Positions 8,856 through 18,490 of a stretch of 64,000 nt of DNA are shown here, piece after piece (the stretch's first letter is position 1; each line of letters starts with the position of its first letter). The translations under genes were made by a program, and so were the position numbers. Origin of the DNA: Lachnospiraceae bacterium UBA7054 (lineage in GTDB: Bacteria; Bacillota; Clostridia; Lachnospirales; Lachnospiraceae). The DNA lies in assembly GCA_002492725.1 (NCBI GenBank), contig DLAF01000067.1, forward strand, positions 1 to 64,000, read 5' to 3'. The notes below the pieces were generated by a model. The model was not told the origin of the DNA. It did not search any database and saw only the letters and a program-made list of their open reading frames with translations.

Positions 8856-10433
8856 TCAATTGATCAGATGCGGCAAAATATGATTGAACAACTGATTCTC
8901 CGTCTGTAGATTCCGAAAGGTCTCCCCAAATGCCACCTGCACCACATAGCCCGCAAGCGGAAGCAGCAGCACGCCTACCATACACAGGGTTCTAAAGGCT
9001 AACAGCCCCCTCATACCCACTTCCTCCTGTCTGCCCGTAAAATCATTCTCCTTTTTGTTAAAGGCCGGGAAATTGATAATCAGCAGGATCAGCATGCAGG
9101 CATAACAGACCGATCGCAGCATATTGATTGGTGACGCCAGGATTCCTCCCTCCTCGATCAGACTTGCCATAACGGCAGTAAGTCCTCTCCTGTAAAAATA
9201 GGGCTTTCCCAGCAGATAATAAAGCAGCATGCCCTCACAGTTTTCACTGTAAAACAGATACGGTTCCCTGGCGAAATGCCATACCAGAAAACTGCCGACT
9301 CCTATGAGCTCCAGGCAGATATTGATCTTCCTGTGCTCTGATCTGCAGTATATGATCAGGATCATATACGGCACCATCACGATCGCCCAATACGGCGTTG
9401 AAGCCGTAAACAGAATAAATACCGCATTGATGGCAAAAGCGACATAAATCACTTTATAATAAAAGTCATATGTCTCCTCCCGCTTTTGCAGATAACAGTA
9501 GACACAAATCAGGGCAACCAGGAAAATAAATACGGACATATCGTCAACGCCCATGGATTTCTTTAAATGAAACAGATACTGCACACGCGACGACAAGAGT
9601 ATGGTCCCTACCACCCCTTCGCTTCCCCCGGTATGCACCTTCTCAACTGTCGGATGCAGCGCTGCATAGCTTTTGCCAAAGCTGAACAAAAATTTCTCGA
9701 TCACTACCAGATAACAGCCGCAAGCCAGATTCCTGATGATATATAAGATTCTTTTCTCATGCAGCAATACCAGGCAGACAAAGAGGAAAACCGCAAAGTA
9801 TTTACAGGTAATGGCCGCTCCGAAATACAGATAGAATCTTTTATAATCTTCTTTCAGGAAATAATAAACGCCGTATACGGCAAATAGAACGCCGATAATA
9901 TCATACTGCCCGACAGAATACGCCGCCATCATCAAAATACCCGAAAATGAGTAGGCATAGATCATGGTTGCCGAATCTCTGTCACTTCCCGTAATAAACT
10001 CCAAAATCATTTTCATGCCTCTGGCAATCACAATGGCAATCACGGGCAGCATCAACTTCGCCCACATCATGCACACCAGAGAAGACTCCGCAAAATTACC
10101 GGAGATCCGTTCATACAGCCATGCCGGGAAATTCCATACGGCAAAAAAAGCATAAATGGTAAAGTCGTATGCTGCGCCGCAGACAATTTCACGATTCGGC
10201 GTTGCACCCGGAATCGCCGCCGCATAAGAATAATAGGACAGCGGATGTCCCTCAAAGAGGGCATACCAGAAGTTGATTCCGTCCCGAAAGGTAGCAAAAA
10301 AATCAAAGTACATTGCCGAGAAGATAATAAGGAGCGTAAACAAACCGCCCAGCAGATATTCCCACTTGTACGGTTCCACATTCTCCCTTATTTGCGTAAA
10401 TGCTTTTTTCGCAATAGCCATGCTATTTTTCAT
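8856..10433 (-). CDS. Polytopic membrane protein, GT87/DUF2029-like mannosyltransferase type
   Basis: About 525 residues with roughly ten to twelve hydrophobic segments and short polar loops, including AAYSVGQYDIIGVLFAVYGV, which resembles GT-C enzymes of the GT87/DUF2029 group that use polyprenyl-phosphate sugars outside the membrane. The first loop is long and polar, as in GT-C proteins. The ATG at 10433 has GAGGAG with workable spacing; an upstream ATG at 10454 abuts its own ribosome site and is less likely. A transferase role is inferred from topology and weak motif similarity only. Confidence 0.6.
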   Translation of the reverse strand: MKNSMAIAKKAFTQIRENVEPYKWEYLLGGLFTLLIIFSAMYFDFFATFRDGINFWYALFEGHPLSYYSYAAAIPGATPNREIVCGAAYDFTIYAFFAVWNFPAWLYERISGNFAESSLVCMMWAKLMLPVIAIVIARGMKMILEFITGSDRDSATMIYAYSFSGILMMAAYSVGQYDIIGVLFAVYGVYYFLKEDYKRFYLYFGAAITCKYFAVFLFVCLVLLHEKRILYIIRNLACGCYLVVIEKFLFSFGKSYAALHPTVEKVHTGGSEGVVGTILLSSRVQYLFHLKKSMGVDDMSVFIFLVALICVYCYLQKREETYDFYYKVIYVAFAINAVFILFTASTPYWAIVMVPYMILIIYCRSEHRKINICLELIGVGSFLVWHFAREPYLFYSENCEGMLLYYLLGKPYFYRRGLTAVMASLIEEGGILASPINMLRSVCYACMLILLIINFPAFNKKENDFTGRQEEVGMRGLLAFRTLCMVGVLLLPLAGYVVQVAFGETFRNLQTENQLFNHILPHLIN

Positions 10434-10528
10434 ACTGCTCCTCACTGTTTTCATCTCCTCTTCATCGTTATGCTGCGTCCGTCCTCTGGCATTATCATTG
10501 CCATTTTATACCTTAATCGCAGACACAT

Positions 10529-11605
10529 TTAGGACATTGACATTTTGAGCCATTTGATCGGAATCCTGCTTGCACCCATTGCCACAGCCAGGGAAATAAT
10601 AAAAATAATCAGGCAGTCGTAAATACTTCCCTTAGTCATGTTTAACATTTGTGCTAATCCTGTGTGATAAAGGATCGCTGCGATCAGTCGATGCATAAAA
10701 TAAACTGCCATGGTATGCTTTGAGACAGCCGAAATCATTTTTTTTACTGCACCAGGAACGATATCAGCCGAAATCCCCGCAAAAAGCGTAACCGTGAAAA
10801 CACCCATGGCAACTCGATACAAGCCTTGATATCCCCATCCGGTACCATATAACGTGTTGAATAAATCTCCTTTATAAACAAGAAGTATCGCCAAAACGGA
10901 ACCGATACAGGTTTCTATTTTTCTAACCTTTATTTTATCAAATATTTTGTAGTGACACATAAAAATTCCAATCACGGCGTAGGGAACCATTTCCGCAAAT
11001 CTTCCTATGGGAAATATGACATAATCCTTGGAAAAATAAGTGCCACAAATTGTTTCCGGCCAGTTTACGTTTTGAAATAAACTGCCGTTTATGCCAAAAT
11101 ACTGTAATGCCACGGCTAAATACGCCAAAAGCAGGCTTACTGATAATGCCGCCTTTTTATGCAGCCTAAAGACTGCTAAAAACAGTACCGTCATAACAAC
11201 TAAATCAAATTGATACCATAGTGTCTGATTGATCGAGTGACCCAAGAACAACTGCCAAAGAGCATCTGTAAATCCGTGCTCCAGTTGCAAGCCTTTTGTC
11301 TTGTCAAGCAGCAAATAAATCAAATAGTACGCCGCCGTCCAAAAAAAGTGCGGAACGAGAAGCCTGTAAAAGCGTTTCTTTATTTTTTCCCTGCTATGGG
11401 CCGTTTCTGCCATATCCGTCATGGCAAACGACATGATCATAAATACCGGAACCGCTATATAACCCCAGATATGGACCACTTTCAAAAGCGGATTTGTCAA
11501 AAGCACATCCCCGTTAAAAAAATGATAACATATCACTTCAAAGCACATCCATATTCTCAACAACGCCAATCCATAATGAAATTCTTTTTCGCCCTTTTCA
11601 CTCAT
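10529..11605 (-). CDS. Acyltransferase family 3 membrane protein (O-acetyltransferase)
   Basis: A 358-residue integral membrane protein of the acyltransferase-3 (OatA/NodX/WecH) family. About ten transmembrane segments are visible. The N-terminal helix contains LALLRIWMCFEVICYHFF, with the conserved Arg in the first helix and the YH pair. Such enzymes move acetyl or other acyl groups across the membrane onto glycans. The ATG at 11605 follows GAGAGGAA and lies 10 bases after the ABC transporter stop; a 19-residue upstream extension overlapping that gene is rejected. The gene is more AT-rich than its neighbours. Substrate is unknown. Confidence 0.8.
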   Translation of the reverse strand: MSEKGEKEFHYGLALLRIWMCFEVICYHFFNGDVLLTNPLLKVVHIWGYIAVPVFMIMSFAMTDMAETAHSREKIKKRFYRLLVPHFFWTAAYYLIYLLLDKTKGLQLEHGFTDALWQLFLGHSINQTLWYQFDLVVMTVLFLAVFRLHKKAALSVSLLLAYLAVALQYFGINGSLFQNVNWPETICGTYFSKDYVIFPIGRFAEMVPYAVIGIFMCHYKIFDKIKVRKIETCIGSVLAILLVYKGDLFNTLYGTGWGYQGLYRVAMGVFTVTLFAGISADIVPGAVKKMISAVSKHTMAVYFMHRLIAAILYHTGLAQMLNMTKGSIYDCLIIFIISLAVAMGASRIPIKWLKMSMS

Positions 11606-11615
11606 TTCATTCCTC

Positions 11616-13418
11616 TCAAGTCTTATCCCCGAACCAATCGATATCCTCTTTGTTTTTCTCAACCACTGCGCCGTCTTTCACTTCATAAATCATATCACAC
11701 TTCCTGACAGTTGTCAGTCTGTGCGCCACAATGATCAATGTCTTATATCCCTGAAGCGCCTCAATTGCCTTCATCACTTCCGCTTCTGTCTCATTATCCA
11801 AAGCAGCCGTCGCCTCATCCAAGATCAAAATATCAGGATTACGGTACAGCGCTCGCGCAATCGCCAATCTCTGCCTCTGTCCTCCGGAAAAGCGGACACC
11901 CAGCTCTCCAACCTCGGTGTCAATGCCATGTCTCAAACTCCTCACATAAGTATCCAACTGCGCCACCCGAAGCGATTCCCAGATCCGTTCCTCGTCTATA
12001 TCCTGCTCCGCTTCCCCAAAAGCAATGTTATATTTGATTGTGTCGTCGATCAGGTACATCGTCTGCGGCACATATCCCACAATTCTGCCCCAGTCCTCTC
12101 CCAGCTCCTCGATGTCTGTACCGTCCATCATGACCTTGCCTTCCAACGGCTTGAGAAGTCCGAGCAGAATATCCGCAAGGGTCGTCTTCCCCGCACCGGA
12201 CGGCCCGATCAATGCAATGGACTGGCCTTTCTTTACACGCAGATCTATCTGATTTAATACGTTTCCCTCTCCATTCGGGTAGGCAAACGTTACGCCGCAC
12301 ACGCGCAGTTCCTTTTCAAACCGCACAGACGAGCGATTCTCTCGGGGCACATCCTTTCTCTTTTCTCTCTCCTTTTCTTCCAGCTGCTTTACCGTTTTCA
12401 AGGTCTGATAAGTCCTTTCAAACTGCGTCATATACATCGTAACCGTATTGATGCCGCTGGTTATGCCGCCCACAGCAGGCAAAATACGAAATGCACCAAC
12501 CGCAATGGTAGAAAGACGTGTGATCAGTCCATTCACGTCGGCACTGGCACCCATCTGCACCGCAACCGCCGCCATCAGTCCCGTAATGCAGATCATCTCG
12601 ATAAAATAAGCCGGCGAAAGGGTGCCAAGCTCTACTTTAACAGCAAATCTGTTGCGTTTCGCTACCGCCTGCGCATAATATTTTGAGAAGAAATCCTGCT
12701 TCTGCATCGCTATGATCTCTTTGTTTCCCTGAATGGCCTCTAAAGAGATCTGGGACGATTCCTGCGTCAACTGCCGATGCATCTTACCATTTACACTCAT
12801 GGGCTTTCTATAGAAAATCTGCAGCAGCGCAATGCTGAGCAGGGCCAAACCGCACAACACGACAGCCATCTCGCTTGACTGCGCAAAAATATAGACTGCA
12901 ATACAGACTGCCGTAAAAATTTTCGTCAGCAGCGCAAATATTGCTTTCACCATATTATATACAGCGGAAACATCCTCCCTGACTCCCTGCAAAAGCGCCG
13001 CCGTATTATTTTCCACAAAGAAAATATAACCCTGTTTCAGATAAGCATCCAATACGCGCACCGAAAGTTCTCTCTGCACTTTATTGGCATACTTCAGATA
13101 CACCCAGTTGAAAAAAATATTATAAACGTTTTTGAAAATATAAATAGCGATTACAATGGTGCACATAAACCAAATCACTTTTTGATCCGTATCCAAATGA
13201 AACATCTCAATGAACGGCCGCACAAACCATTTTGTGCGGGCCTCATCCATGTCAAGCATCATATCCAGGATCGGAACGATCGCCGCAACGCCGACCATCT
13301 CCAGAAGTGCGGCCACCAGACTCATCGCAAGCACAATCCAAAAATACACCTTCTGCTGTGTGGTCAGAATAAAGCGGAATTTACCGTACATATCCTTTAC
13401 TTTTTTTAACGTACTCAT
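11616..13418 (-). CDS. ABC transporter, fused permease and ATPase (PglK/MsbA-like flippase)
   Basis: A 600-residue half-transporter: six hydrophobic segments in residues 20-320, then a nucleotide-binding domain with Walker A GPSGAGKT, signature FSGGQRQRLAIARAL, Walker B ILILDEAT and H-loop VAHRLTT. The nearest known relatives by layout are lipid-linked oligosaccharide flippases such as Campylobacter PglK, which fits this locus. It would act as a homodimer in the membrane, moving a polyprenyl-diphosphate glycan outward. This is one of three such genes in the window (also 34284-36056 and 60470-62254). Confidence 0.9.
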   Translation of the reverse strand: MSTLKKVKDMYGKFRFILTTQQKVYFWIVLAMSLVAALLEMVGVAAIVPILDMMLDMDEARTKWFVRPFIEMFHLDTDQKVIWFMCTIVIAIYIFKNVYNIFFNWVYLKYANKVQRELSVRVLDAYLKQGYIFFVENNTAALLQGVREDVSAVYNMVKAIFALLTKIFTAVCIAVYIFAQSSEMAVVLCGLALLSIALLQIFYRKPMSVNGKMHRQLTQESSQISLEAIQGNKEIIAMQKQDFFSKYYAQAVAKRNRFAVKVELGTLSPAYFIEMICITGLMAAVAVQMGASADVNGLITRLSTIAVGAFRILPAVGGITSGINTVTMYMTQFERTYQTLKTVKQLEEKEREKRKDVPRENRSSVRFEKELRVCGVTFAYPNGEGNVLNQIDLRVKKGQSIALIGPSGAGKTTLADILLGLLKPLEGKVMMDGTDIEELGEDWGRIVGYVPQTMYLIDDTIKYNIAFGEAEQDIDEERIWESLRVAQLDTYVRSLRHGIDTEVGELGVRFSGGQRQRLAIARALYRNPDILILDEATAALDNETEAEVMKAIEALQGYKTLIIVAHRLTTVRKCDMIYEVKDGAVVEKNKEDIDWFGDKT

Positions 13419-13437
13419 CGTTTCTCCTCACTCTGCC

Positions 13438-14703
13438 TCAATCAGCACACTCTATGCTTTTCAGGATCTTTAACACTTTTGCTGTATTATTGTCCGTATC
13501 GTAATCTCTCTCCCACAGCATAACCGCGGCATCCCGCATGGCATTGACCGCCCCTTCATCGAATGACATCATCGTTTGGATTGCCGCTGCAACCTCCTCC
13601 GCCGCCGGATTGGAAGAAAGCAGTATCCCATTTCCCCGGATCATTTCCGTCACGCCGCCCACAGCCGTTCCAATCATGGGAATGCCAAACTTCATGGCTT
13701 CCTGCGCGGAAACCGGGCAGCCTCCTTCCGTAGAAGAAGTGGTGATAAAGCAATCCACCCAATGCTCTCTATAATATCGTATCACTTCATTATTTCCCAC
13801 ATATCCCGCAAAAGTATAGCTGATATTCCCTTTTTTGCCAAGTTTTTCTTTCGCATACGCCTTTACATACTCCATCTGCTCACCATCGCCGATATGTGTC
13901 CAGGAAATCTCCTCTTCCAAAAGCGCAAGCGCGTCAATGATAAGCGGCACTCTCTTTAAAGGAATCACGTTGGAACAGCTTACCATCTGCCATGCCCTCG
14001 GTTTTTCATACATCTTAGGGATATTGGTCTTTTCCGTTCCCAGCCTGCAGACATGAAGCCTGCTCTCCTCCATATTTTTTAATATATTTGACCGATAATA
14101 TTTTTTTGCGTAGTCACAGGCAAAGAAAATCGCATGCAGCCGCGCCTCCATCTGATGCTTAAACGGCTGTCTGTTCCCGGGAATCCTCTCATGATACAAA
14201 TCGATACCGTGAGCGCGCGTCACAAGTCTGACATGCTGAAACTTCCGCTGCCTGCATACTCTTACGGCACTGTAACAAAAATACGTATACCAGAAAGAAT
14301 AATAAATGATTGGTTCCTTTGCGGATAAGATACCGCTCTTTTTCAGTTTCTTCTGATCTGACAATGTCTGCGCAAAGAAAGAAAGCGTCTGATACAAGCG
14401 CTCCCTTTTCGCGGTTTTCCCCCGCAGGATTTCTCCGATTTCTCTTCTTCCATCCCGATCCGCAAGTAGGAAAACAAGGGATTTCAGCTTATCAAAGACA
14501 GAAAGTTTTGGCCGTCCAAAACAAACTACCCTGACATCCTCCGGCAGTTTTTCACACATCCCTTCTTCTACCTGTTCCTGATTTGCATGGGAAATGACCG
14601 TGATGGAAAAATGCCGCCGCAATCTTTCAAGTTCCGGCAAGATAAACGATTTTTCTCCCTTTCCGTAAGGAAAAGTCTCTGTGGCCAAAATCAGCTTTCT
14701 CAT
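13438..14703 (-). CDS. Glycosyltransferase family 4 protein
   Basis: A 421-residue GT-B enzyme. The N-terminal domain starts MRKLILATETFPYGKGEKSF, and the C-terminal donor site has the E-x7-E type element in TEGGCPVSAQEAMKFG followed by AVGGVTEMI. It would transfer a sugar from a nucleotide donor to the lipid-linked chain on the inner membrane face. The ATG at 14703 overlaps the previous stop by 4 bases (ATGA) and fits the family start; a 34-residue upstream extension is rejected. Donor and linkage cannot be read from sequence. Confidence 0.85.
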   Translation of the reverse strand: MRKLILATETFPYGKGEKSFILPELERLRRHFSITVISHANQEQVEEGMCEKLPEDVRVVCFGRPKLSVFDKLKSLVFLLADRDGRREIGEILRGKTAKRERLYQTLSFFAQTLSDQKKLKKSGILSAKEPIIYYSFWYTYFCYSAVRVCRQRKFQHVRLVTRAHGIDLYHERIPGNRQPFKHQMEARLHAIFFACDYAKKYYRSNILKNMEESRLHVCRLGTEKTNIPKMYEKPRAWQMVSCSNVIPLKRVPLIIDALALLEEEISWTHIGDGEQMEYVKAYAKEKLGKKGNISYTFAGYVGNNEVIRYYREHWVDCFITTSSTEGGCPVSAQEAMKFGIPMIGTAVGGVTEMIRGNGILLSSNPAAEEVAAAIQTMMSFDEGAVNAMRDAAVMLWERDYDTDNNTAKVLKILKSIECAD

Positions 14704-15785
14704 CTGCTTCTTGCCTTTCCGATTGCAATGGTGATCTTCCTGAATACCAAAGAAAGTCCCAGAGAAGCCGCTGCCACTGCCGGAATCACCAGACAGCCGA
14801 TCCAATCGGAGCGCACGATCACACTAAACGCCATAAGAATCAGCGTCATAAAAACAAACGCGCACAGCAGTATATTTTTATAGGAAATGTTTTTTGCCGT
14901 TTCCTGCTGTTTCTTTCTCGTATTGTTATAAATCTGCCATTGCCGTTCAATATATTCTTTATAATAAGGACTGTCTGCGGCATACCGCCACCACACACTG
15001 TAACCCGGAACCAAAAACACGGGATTCCACGGTTTGCTGTAATCCCCATAGGAAGAAAAGTGTATGATCTTTGCCGTTTTCTCACACTCCGCTATATAAT
15101 CGTATCCCAGTTCCTCCATGTATCTCTCATTTTCATCTATACAGGCGGTGCGTGCCGGAAGATACTTGATCTTTCCATGGAACAATAAACCAAAGGTCAG
15201 CTCCATCATGGAATTTCCCGCCAGCTCTCTGATTTTTTTATCCGTGTTCAAAATATCCGCAAGTGAAAAATCGTCCCTTATCTTCTTTACATCATACATC
15301 GACAGCACAAACGTCAGACAGTCCCCGCCGATCTTGTCCATAAAGTTCCGATGATTCTCCGGTTTATGCTCCGGTCCCGGGCAGATTGCATAATTCCCCT
15401 CAAACTCCGTATGATAGATTTCCGAAAGATCACCCACAATGACCGTATCCGATTCGATCACGATGATCCTGTCAACTTCCTTTGGAAGCAGCTCATGGAA
15501 CATCCAATAGCTGGACATGGCGCCCACCGCCCAGTGATCGCCCGGCCTAAACCGAATATGCCGTGCCGCTTCCTCCTCGTCAAACCGCAGAATGATCACA
15601 TGGTGCCCGTATTCTTCTGCCAATTCGTTCTCATACAAAAGATCCGCATCTTCCAGATCCTCTGATACGATATACAAATAGACTTCCGAATTTTGATTCT
15701 TCTCAAACAACGATCTGATTGCGACATAAGCATATTTATAATTTTTTTTGCCCGTCGTCAGATAGACGTTCATCCGTTCCCGCAT
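14700..15785 (-). CDS. Glycosyltransferase family 8 protein with C-terminal membrane anchor
   Basis: A 361-residue protein with a GT8-like (LgtC/glycogenin type) N-terminal domain. The sequence VIESDTVIVGDL occupies the place of the DxD metal motif, with Glu for the first Asp. Two hydrophobic segments near residues 295-345 suggest membrane anchoring. The coding strand has an A8 run at codons 12-15, in frame as sequenced. An alternative start four codons downstream (MNVYLTTG) is possible. It lies between a FkbM methyltransferase and a GT4 and probably adds a hexose to the repeat unit. Confidence 0.8.
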   Translation of the reverse strand: MRERMNVYLTTGKKNYKYAYVAIRSLFEKNQNSEVYLYIVSEDLEDADLLYENELAEEYGHHVIILRFDEEEAARHIRFRPGDHWAVGAMSSYWMFHELLPKEVDRIIVIESDTVIVGDLSEIYHTEFEGNYAICPGPEHKPENHRNFMDKIGGDCLTFVLSMYDVKKIRDDFSLADILNTDKKIRELAGNSMMELTFGLLFHGKIKYLPARTACIDENERYMEELGYDYIAECEKTAKIIHFSSYGDYSKPWNPVFLVPGYSVWWRYAADSPYYKEYIERQWQIYNNTRKKQQETAKNISYKNILLCAFVFMTLILMAFSVIVRSDWIGCLVIPAVAAASLGLSLVFRKITIAIGKARSR

Positions 15786-15829
15786 ATGATATCCCCGTAT
15801 CCGTTATTTTCTTCTCTTCCGATCCTTTT

Positions 15830-16711
15830 TCAGAAATTCGATACCCGTATCAAACCTTTTCTAAAATATGGCGGTTCTAACTCTTTTGATTGAATATAGA
15901 TACACCAACCTCTGCTGAATTCTGTCTGAAATCCCATATCCGTGAATCGTTTCTCAAATTTTTGCGCATCTTCCTGCCGATGATACGTGCACACTGCGCC
16001 ATTAACTTTTCTTTCTTTCAGCGTGTCTTTCGCCCCGTCAAGGATTTTCTCCTCTGACCCTTCCGCGTCAATCTTGATATATACTTCTCCCTCAAGACCT
16101 CTGCGTTTCAATTCATGATCTATGGTAGTCACCTCGTCATTGACCTCGTTTCCCGCATACTGATTGATAATATGTACCTTATCCCCATAAGGCGCAAACG
16201 TCGCCTCAAGCGCCGGAAGCCAGCGCTTGGAAGCTTCAAACAGCAGTACCGCTTTCGCCCGATCTGCGACTTCCAGCGCAAGATTCGCCTCGGCGCAGCC
16301 CACATCACAGAAAATACCGTTGTTCTTAAATTCAAAGCCCTCGGAAAAATACCGATGCGGAGATTCCATGTCCTGCTCTAACCGTATCGCTCTATACATA
16401 TTTCTGACGGTATCCTCCGACATATCAGAAGGATAATATAACCTCCTGCCGTCATGCAGCACATAAAACAGTTCCTTTTCCTCGTCCCACCTGACTTCTA
16501 TCGCAAGTTCACGATACCGCTCCCTGAACGCATACGGAAACATTGTGATGCTGTCCCTTGCTTTCATGTACGCTATCTCTTCCGCATACTCGTCCCGATA
16601 TTTACATCCGGGACGAAAAAGGTCGATCTTCATTCGCAGTTCCCGTTTCTTTCTGGATGCATCCGGTGCTAACAGATAGTCGATCCTTCTTCTTAAATTC
16701 TGATAAATCAT
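15830..16711 (-). CDS. FkbM family methyltransferase
   Basis: A 293-residue protein with a class I SAM-dependent methyltransferase fold in the second half: FCDVGCAEANLALEVAD (SAM loop), VLLFEASKRW (acidic end of strand 2) and VYIKIDAEGSEEKILDGAK, the hallmark FkbM segment. The first 120 residues are a less conserved extension. It probably O-methylates a sugar of the glycan. The ATG at 16711 has a GAGGTAA site; it is followed 44 bases later by the GT8 gene. Confidence 0.85.
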   Translation of the reverse strand: MIYQNLRRRIDYLLAPDASRKKRELRMKIDLFRPGCKYRDEYAEEIAYMKARDSITMFPYAFRERYRELAIEVRWDEEKELFYVLHDGRRLYYPSDMSEDTVRNMYRAIRLEQDMESPHRYFSEGFEFKNNGIFCDVGCAEANLALEVADRAKAVLLFEASKRWLPALEATFAPYGDKVHIINQYAGNEVNDEVTTIDHELKRRGLEGEVYIKIDAEGSEEKILDGAKDTLKERKVNGAVCTYHRQEDAQKFEKRFTDMGFQTEFSRGWCIYIQSKELEPPYFRKGLIRVSNF

Positions 16712-16719
16712 TTGTTACC

Positions 16720-17919
16720 TCACACGATATCTCTTTTATCTTTTGTAATTGTCAGTTCTAGCATCTTTTGTTCCAGCAAATCTACCTTTTTCTGTGTTCG
16801 ATATTTTTCCTCCGCATAGGCATTTGCCAGCATACCGTTTTCCCGGCGCAAATCCGGTTCTTCATATGCCCGTTTCATCAGCTGCGTCAATTCCTCCTGC
16901 GTCTCAAACAACTGTGCGCCGGGAATCTGCGATACATGCCCCGTATCCGTAGACAGGATCAGCAGCCCGGCGGCGGCAGCTTCACAGATGGAAATCGACA
17001 TCGCCTCCCAGCTGCTTGCCGACACATAGACATCTGCCTCGCGGTATCGTTCCCGCACCTCATTTCTGGAAATCCCTGCCAGTATTTCTATCTTTCCCCG
17101 AAAATCCGTCTTCTTTTCAATCTCCTGTTTTTTCTCCACCAATTCTCGGTAATATTCGTTTTCTTTCGAGCCGATCAGCACCAACCCGGTGCCCTGCAGA
17201 TTTGCCGCCGCGTATGCACTTAGTATCTTTGCCTGGTCCTTACGCTTCTCATAATTGGATACATTGATAAAAACAAGTTCTTTGGTACTGTCGATCAGAT
17301 AGGCTTTTCTCTCAAAGAAACTATCCTCCACGGCGTTTTCCAGTATCATCCCGTTTTTCAGACCGGATTTACACATATATTGGTATAGTATATCATTTTC
17401 AAACAGATACGCCGCCAGATCAAAACGCGCAATGTCGGCAGGGAGCGTTTTCTGATACCGCTTCCAGTATCTCTCGTTGCCTACTCTGACCAGATCCGCT
17501 ATAATCTGTCTCCTTGGGCGAATTTTTTTCACCTGCTCCCAGACATTATATTCTTTCAGACAGGAGGCTCCATGCGTCAGCAACACTTTTTTCCCCGGCA
17601 GACTGTTCAACTGCCTCTTAAACCAGTCATAGCCCCAGCTTTGAACGCAAACAACCGCCAAAATGTCCGGCTGATATTCCATAATATAGTTCTTTACCAG
17701 TGCCTTTTCTCCCTGGAAATAACAGAAATAACGATTTCTCGCGGCCTTGATGCGGTCTATCCGCACATGATTATGCTCTTCCCTGCGGCTAAAAGTCGAC
17801 AGACCCGCTACGACGCGAACCTCATGCTTCTTTGCCAGACCCTCCGCCAGATACTGCATCACCTGCGAAACACCATCCTGCGACGGCCAATATGAAATCG
17901 TCAAAAACAGTATTTTCAT
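16720..17919 (-). CDS. Glycosyltransferase family 4 protein
   Basis: A 399-residue GT-B enzyme starting MKILFLTISYWPSQDGVSQV, typical of family 4, with the C-terminal donor-binding element ASSWEAMSISICEAAAAG. The ATG at 17919 has TAGGAGAG before it; the longer frame from 17940 overlaps the phosphatase gene and is rejected. It lies directly after the phosphatase of the CMP-sugar cassette. Sugar specificity is unknown. Confidence 0.85.
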   Translation of the reverse strand: MKILFLTISYWPSQDGVSQVMQYLAEGLAKKHEVRVVAGLSTFSRREEHNHVRIDRIKAARNRYFCYFQGEKALVKNYIMEYQPDILAVVCVQSWGYDWFKRQLNSLPGKKVLLTHGASCLKEYNVWEQVKKIRPRRQIIADLVRVGNERYWKRYQKTLPADIARFDLAAYLFENDILYQYMCKSGLKNGMILENAVEDSFFERKAYLIDSTKELVFINVSNYEKRKDQAKILSAYAAANLQGTGLVLIGSKENEYYRELVEKKQEIEKKTDFRGKIEILAGISRNEVRERYREADVYVSASSWEAMSISICEAAAAGLLILSTDTGHVSQIPGAQLFETQEELTQLMKRAYEEPDLRRENGMLANAYAEEKYRTQKKVDLLEQKMLELTITKDKRDIV

Positions 17920-17929
17920 AACCGCTCTC

Positions 17930-18451
17930 CTAGACGCCAATACCGTAAATCTTTGACACAGCCTGTTCCCATTCGCCTCTGTCCCGCAGCATATATTCTA
18001 TGATATCCCGCACCGCACCATGGCCGCCCTTCACTGTCGATACATAGTCCGCGCGTTCCTTCACCTCTACGCAGGCGTCCGACGGACAGCCCGCAAAACC
18101 ACAGAGATTCATAGGCGGCAGATCGTTGAGATCGTCCCCGAGATAACCGATCTCCTCCTTCCGAATCTGATGCTCCTCCATAAACTCGTGCAGATAAGTG
18201 ACCTTATCCTTGCAATTTTGCACCAGATAATCCACCTTCATTTCCGTCATCCTTCTGGTCGTGGCAGCGCATTCCCTTCCGGTCAGCACCAGAACCTGTA
18301 TGCCCACACGCTTCGCCGCAAAAAAACCCGCCGCATCCTTCGTGCAGAATTTCTTTAATTCATTGCCATGCTCATCATAGTAAATACCCGCATCCGTCAT
18401 GGTGCCGTCCACATCAATGACAAGGTATTTGATCTTATGCCAGTTTCCCAT
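17930..18451 (-). CDS. HAD phosphatase, KdsC-like (keto-acid sugar phosphate phosphatase)
   Basis: A 173-residue HAD-superfamily protein of the KdsC (C0, uncapped) type. The nucleophile motif DVDGTMTDAGIYY is near residues 12-24, TGRECAATTRR is motif II, and GDDLNDLPPM is motif IV. KdsC removes phosphate from KDO-8-phosphate before CMP activation; close relatives do the same for nonulosonic acids. Here it sits beside an aldolase-family gene and a CMP-sugar synthetase, which fits dephosphorylation of a 2-keto-3-deoxy sugar phosphate. The ATG at 18451 has GGAGGAGG; the frame from 18484 would start inside a hairpin and is rejected. Confidence 0.85.
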   Translation of the reverse strand: MGNWHKIKYLVIDVDGTMTDAGIYYDEHGNELKKFCTKDAAGFFAAKRVGIQVLVLTGRECAATTRRMTEMKVDYLVQNCKDKVTYLHEFMEEHQIRKEEIGYLGDDLNDLPPMNLCGFAGCPSDACVEVKERADYVSTVKGGHGAVRDIIEYMLRDRGEWEQAVSKIYGIGV

Positions 18452-18463
18452 TTGTCCTCCTCC

Positions 18464-18488
18464 GAGTTTGTGGCTCCGGCACAAACTC
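18464..18488 (-). promoter_or_regulatory. Hairpin just upstream of the phosphatase ribosome binding site
   Basis: A perfect 9-bp stem (arms GAGTTTGTG and CACAAACTC) with a 7-base loop ends only a few bases before GGAGGAGG of the phosphatase gene. No T-run follows, so it is unlikely to be a simple terminator. It could affect translation or mRNA stability. It is paired with a second hairpin at 18491-18513. Confidence 0.55.
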
Positions 18489-18490
18489 GC

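Noticed and set aside
10434..10528. TATAAAAT-like -10 between the acyltransferase and the 8856 gene
   Set aside because: No acceptable -35 box at 16-18 bases; the gap holds nothing else I can support.
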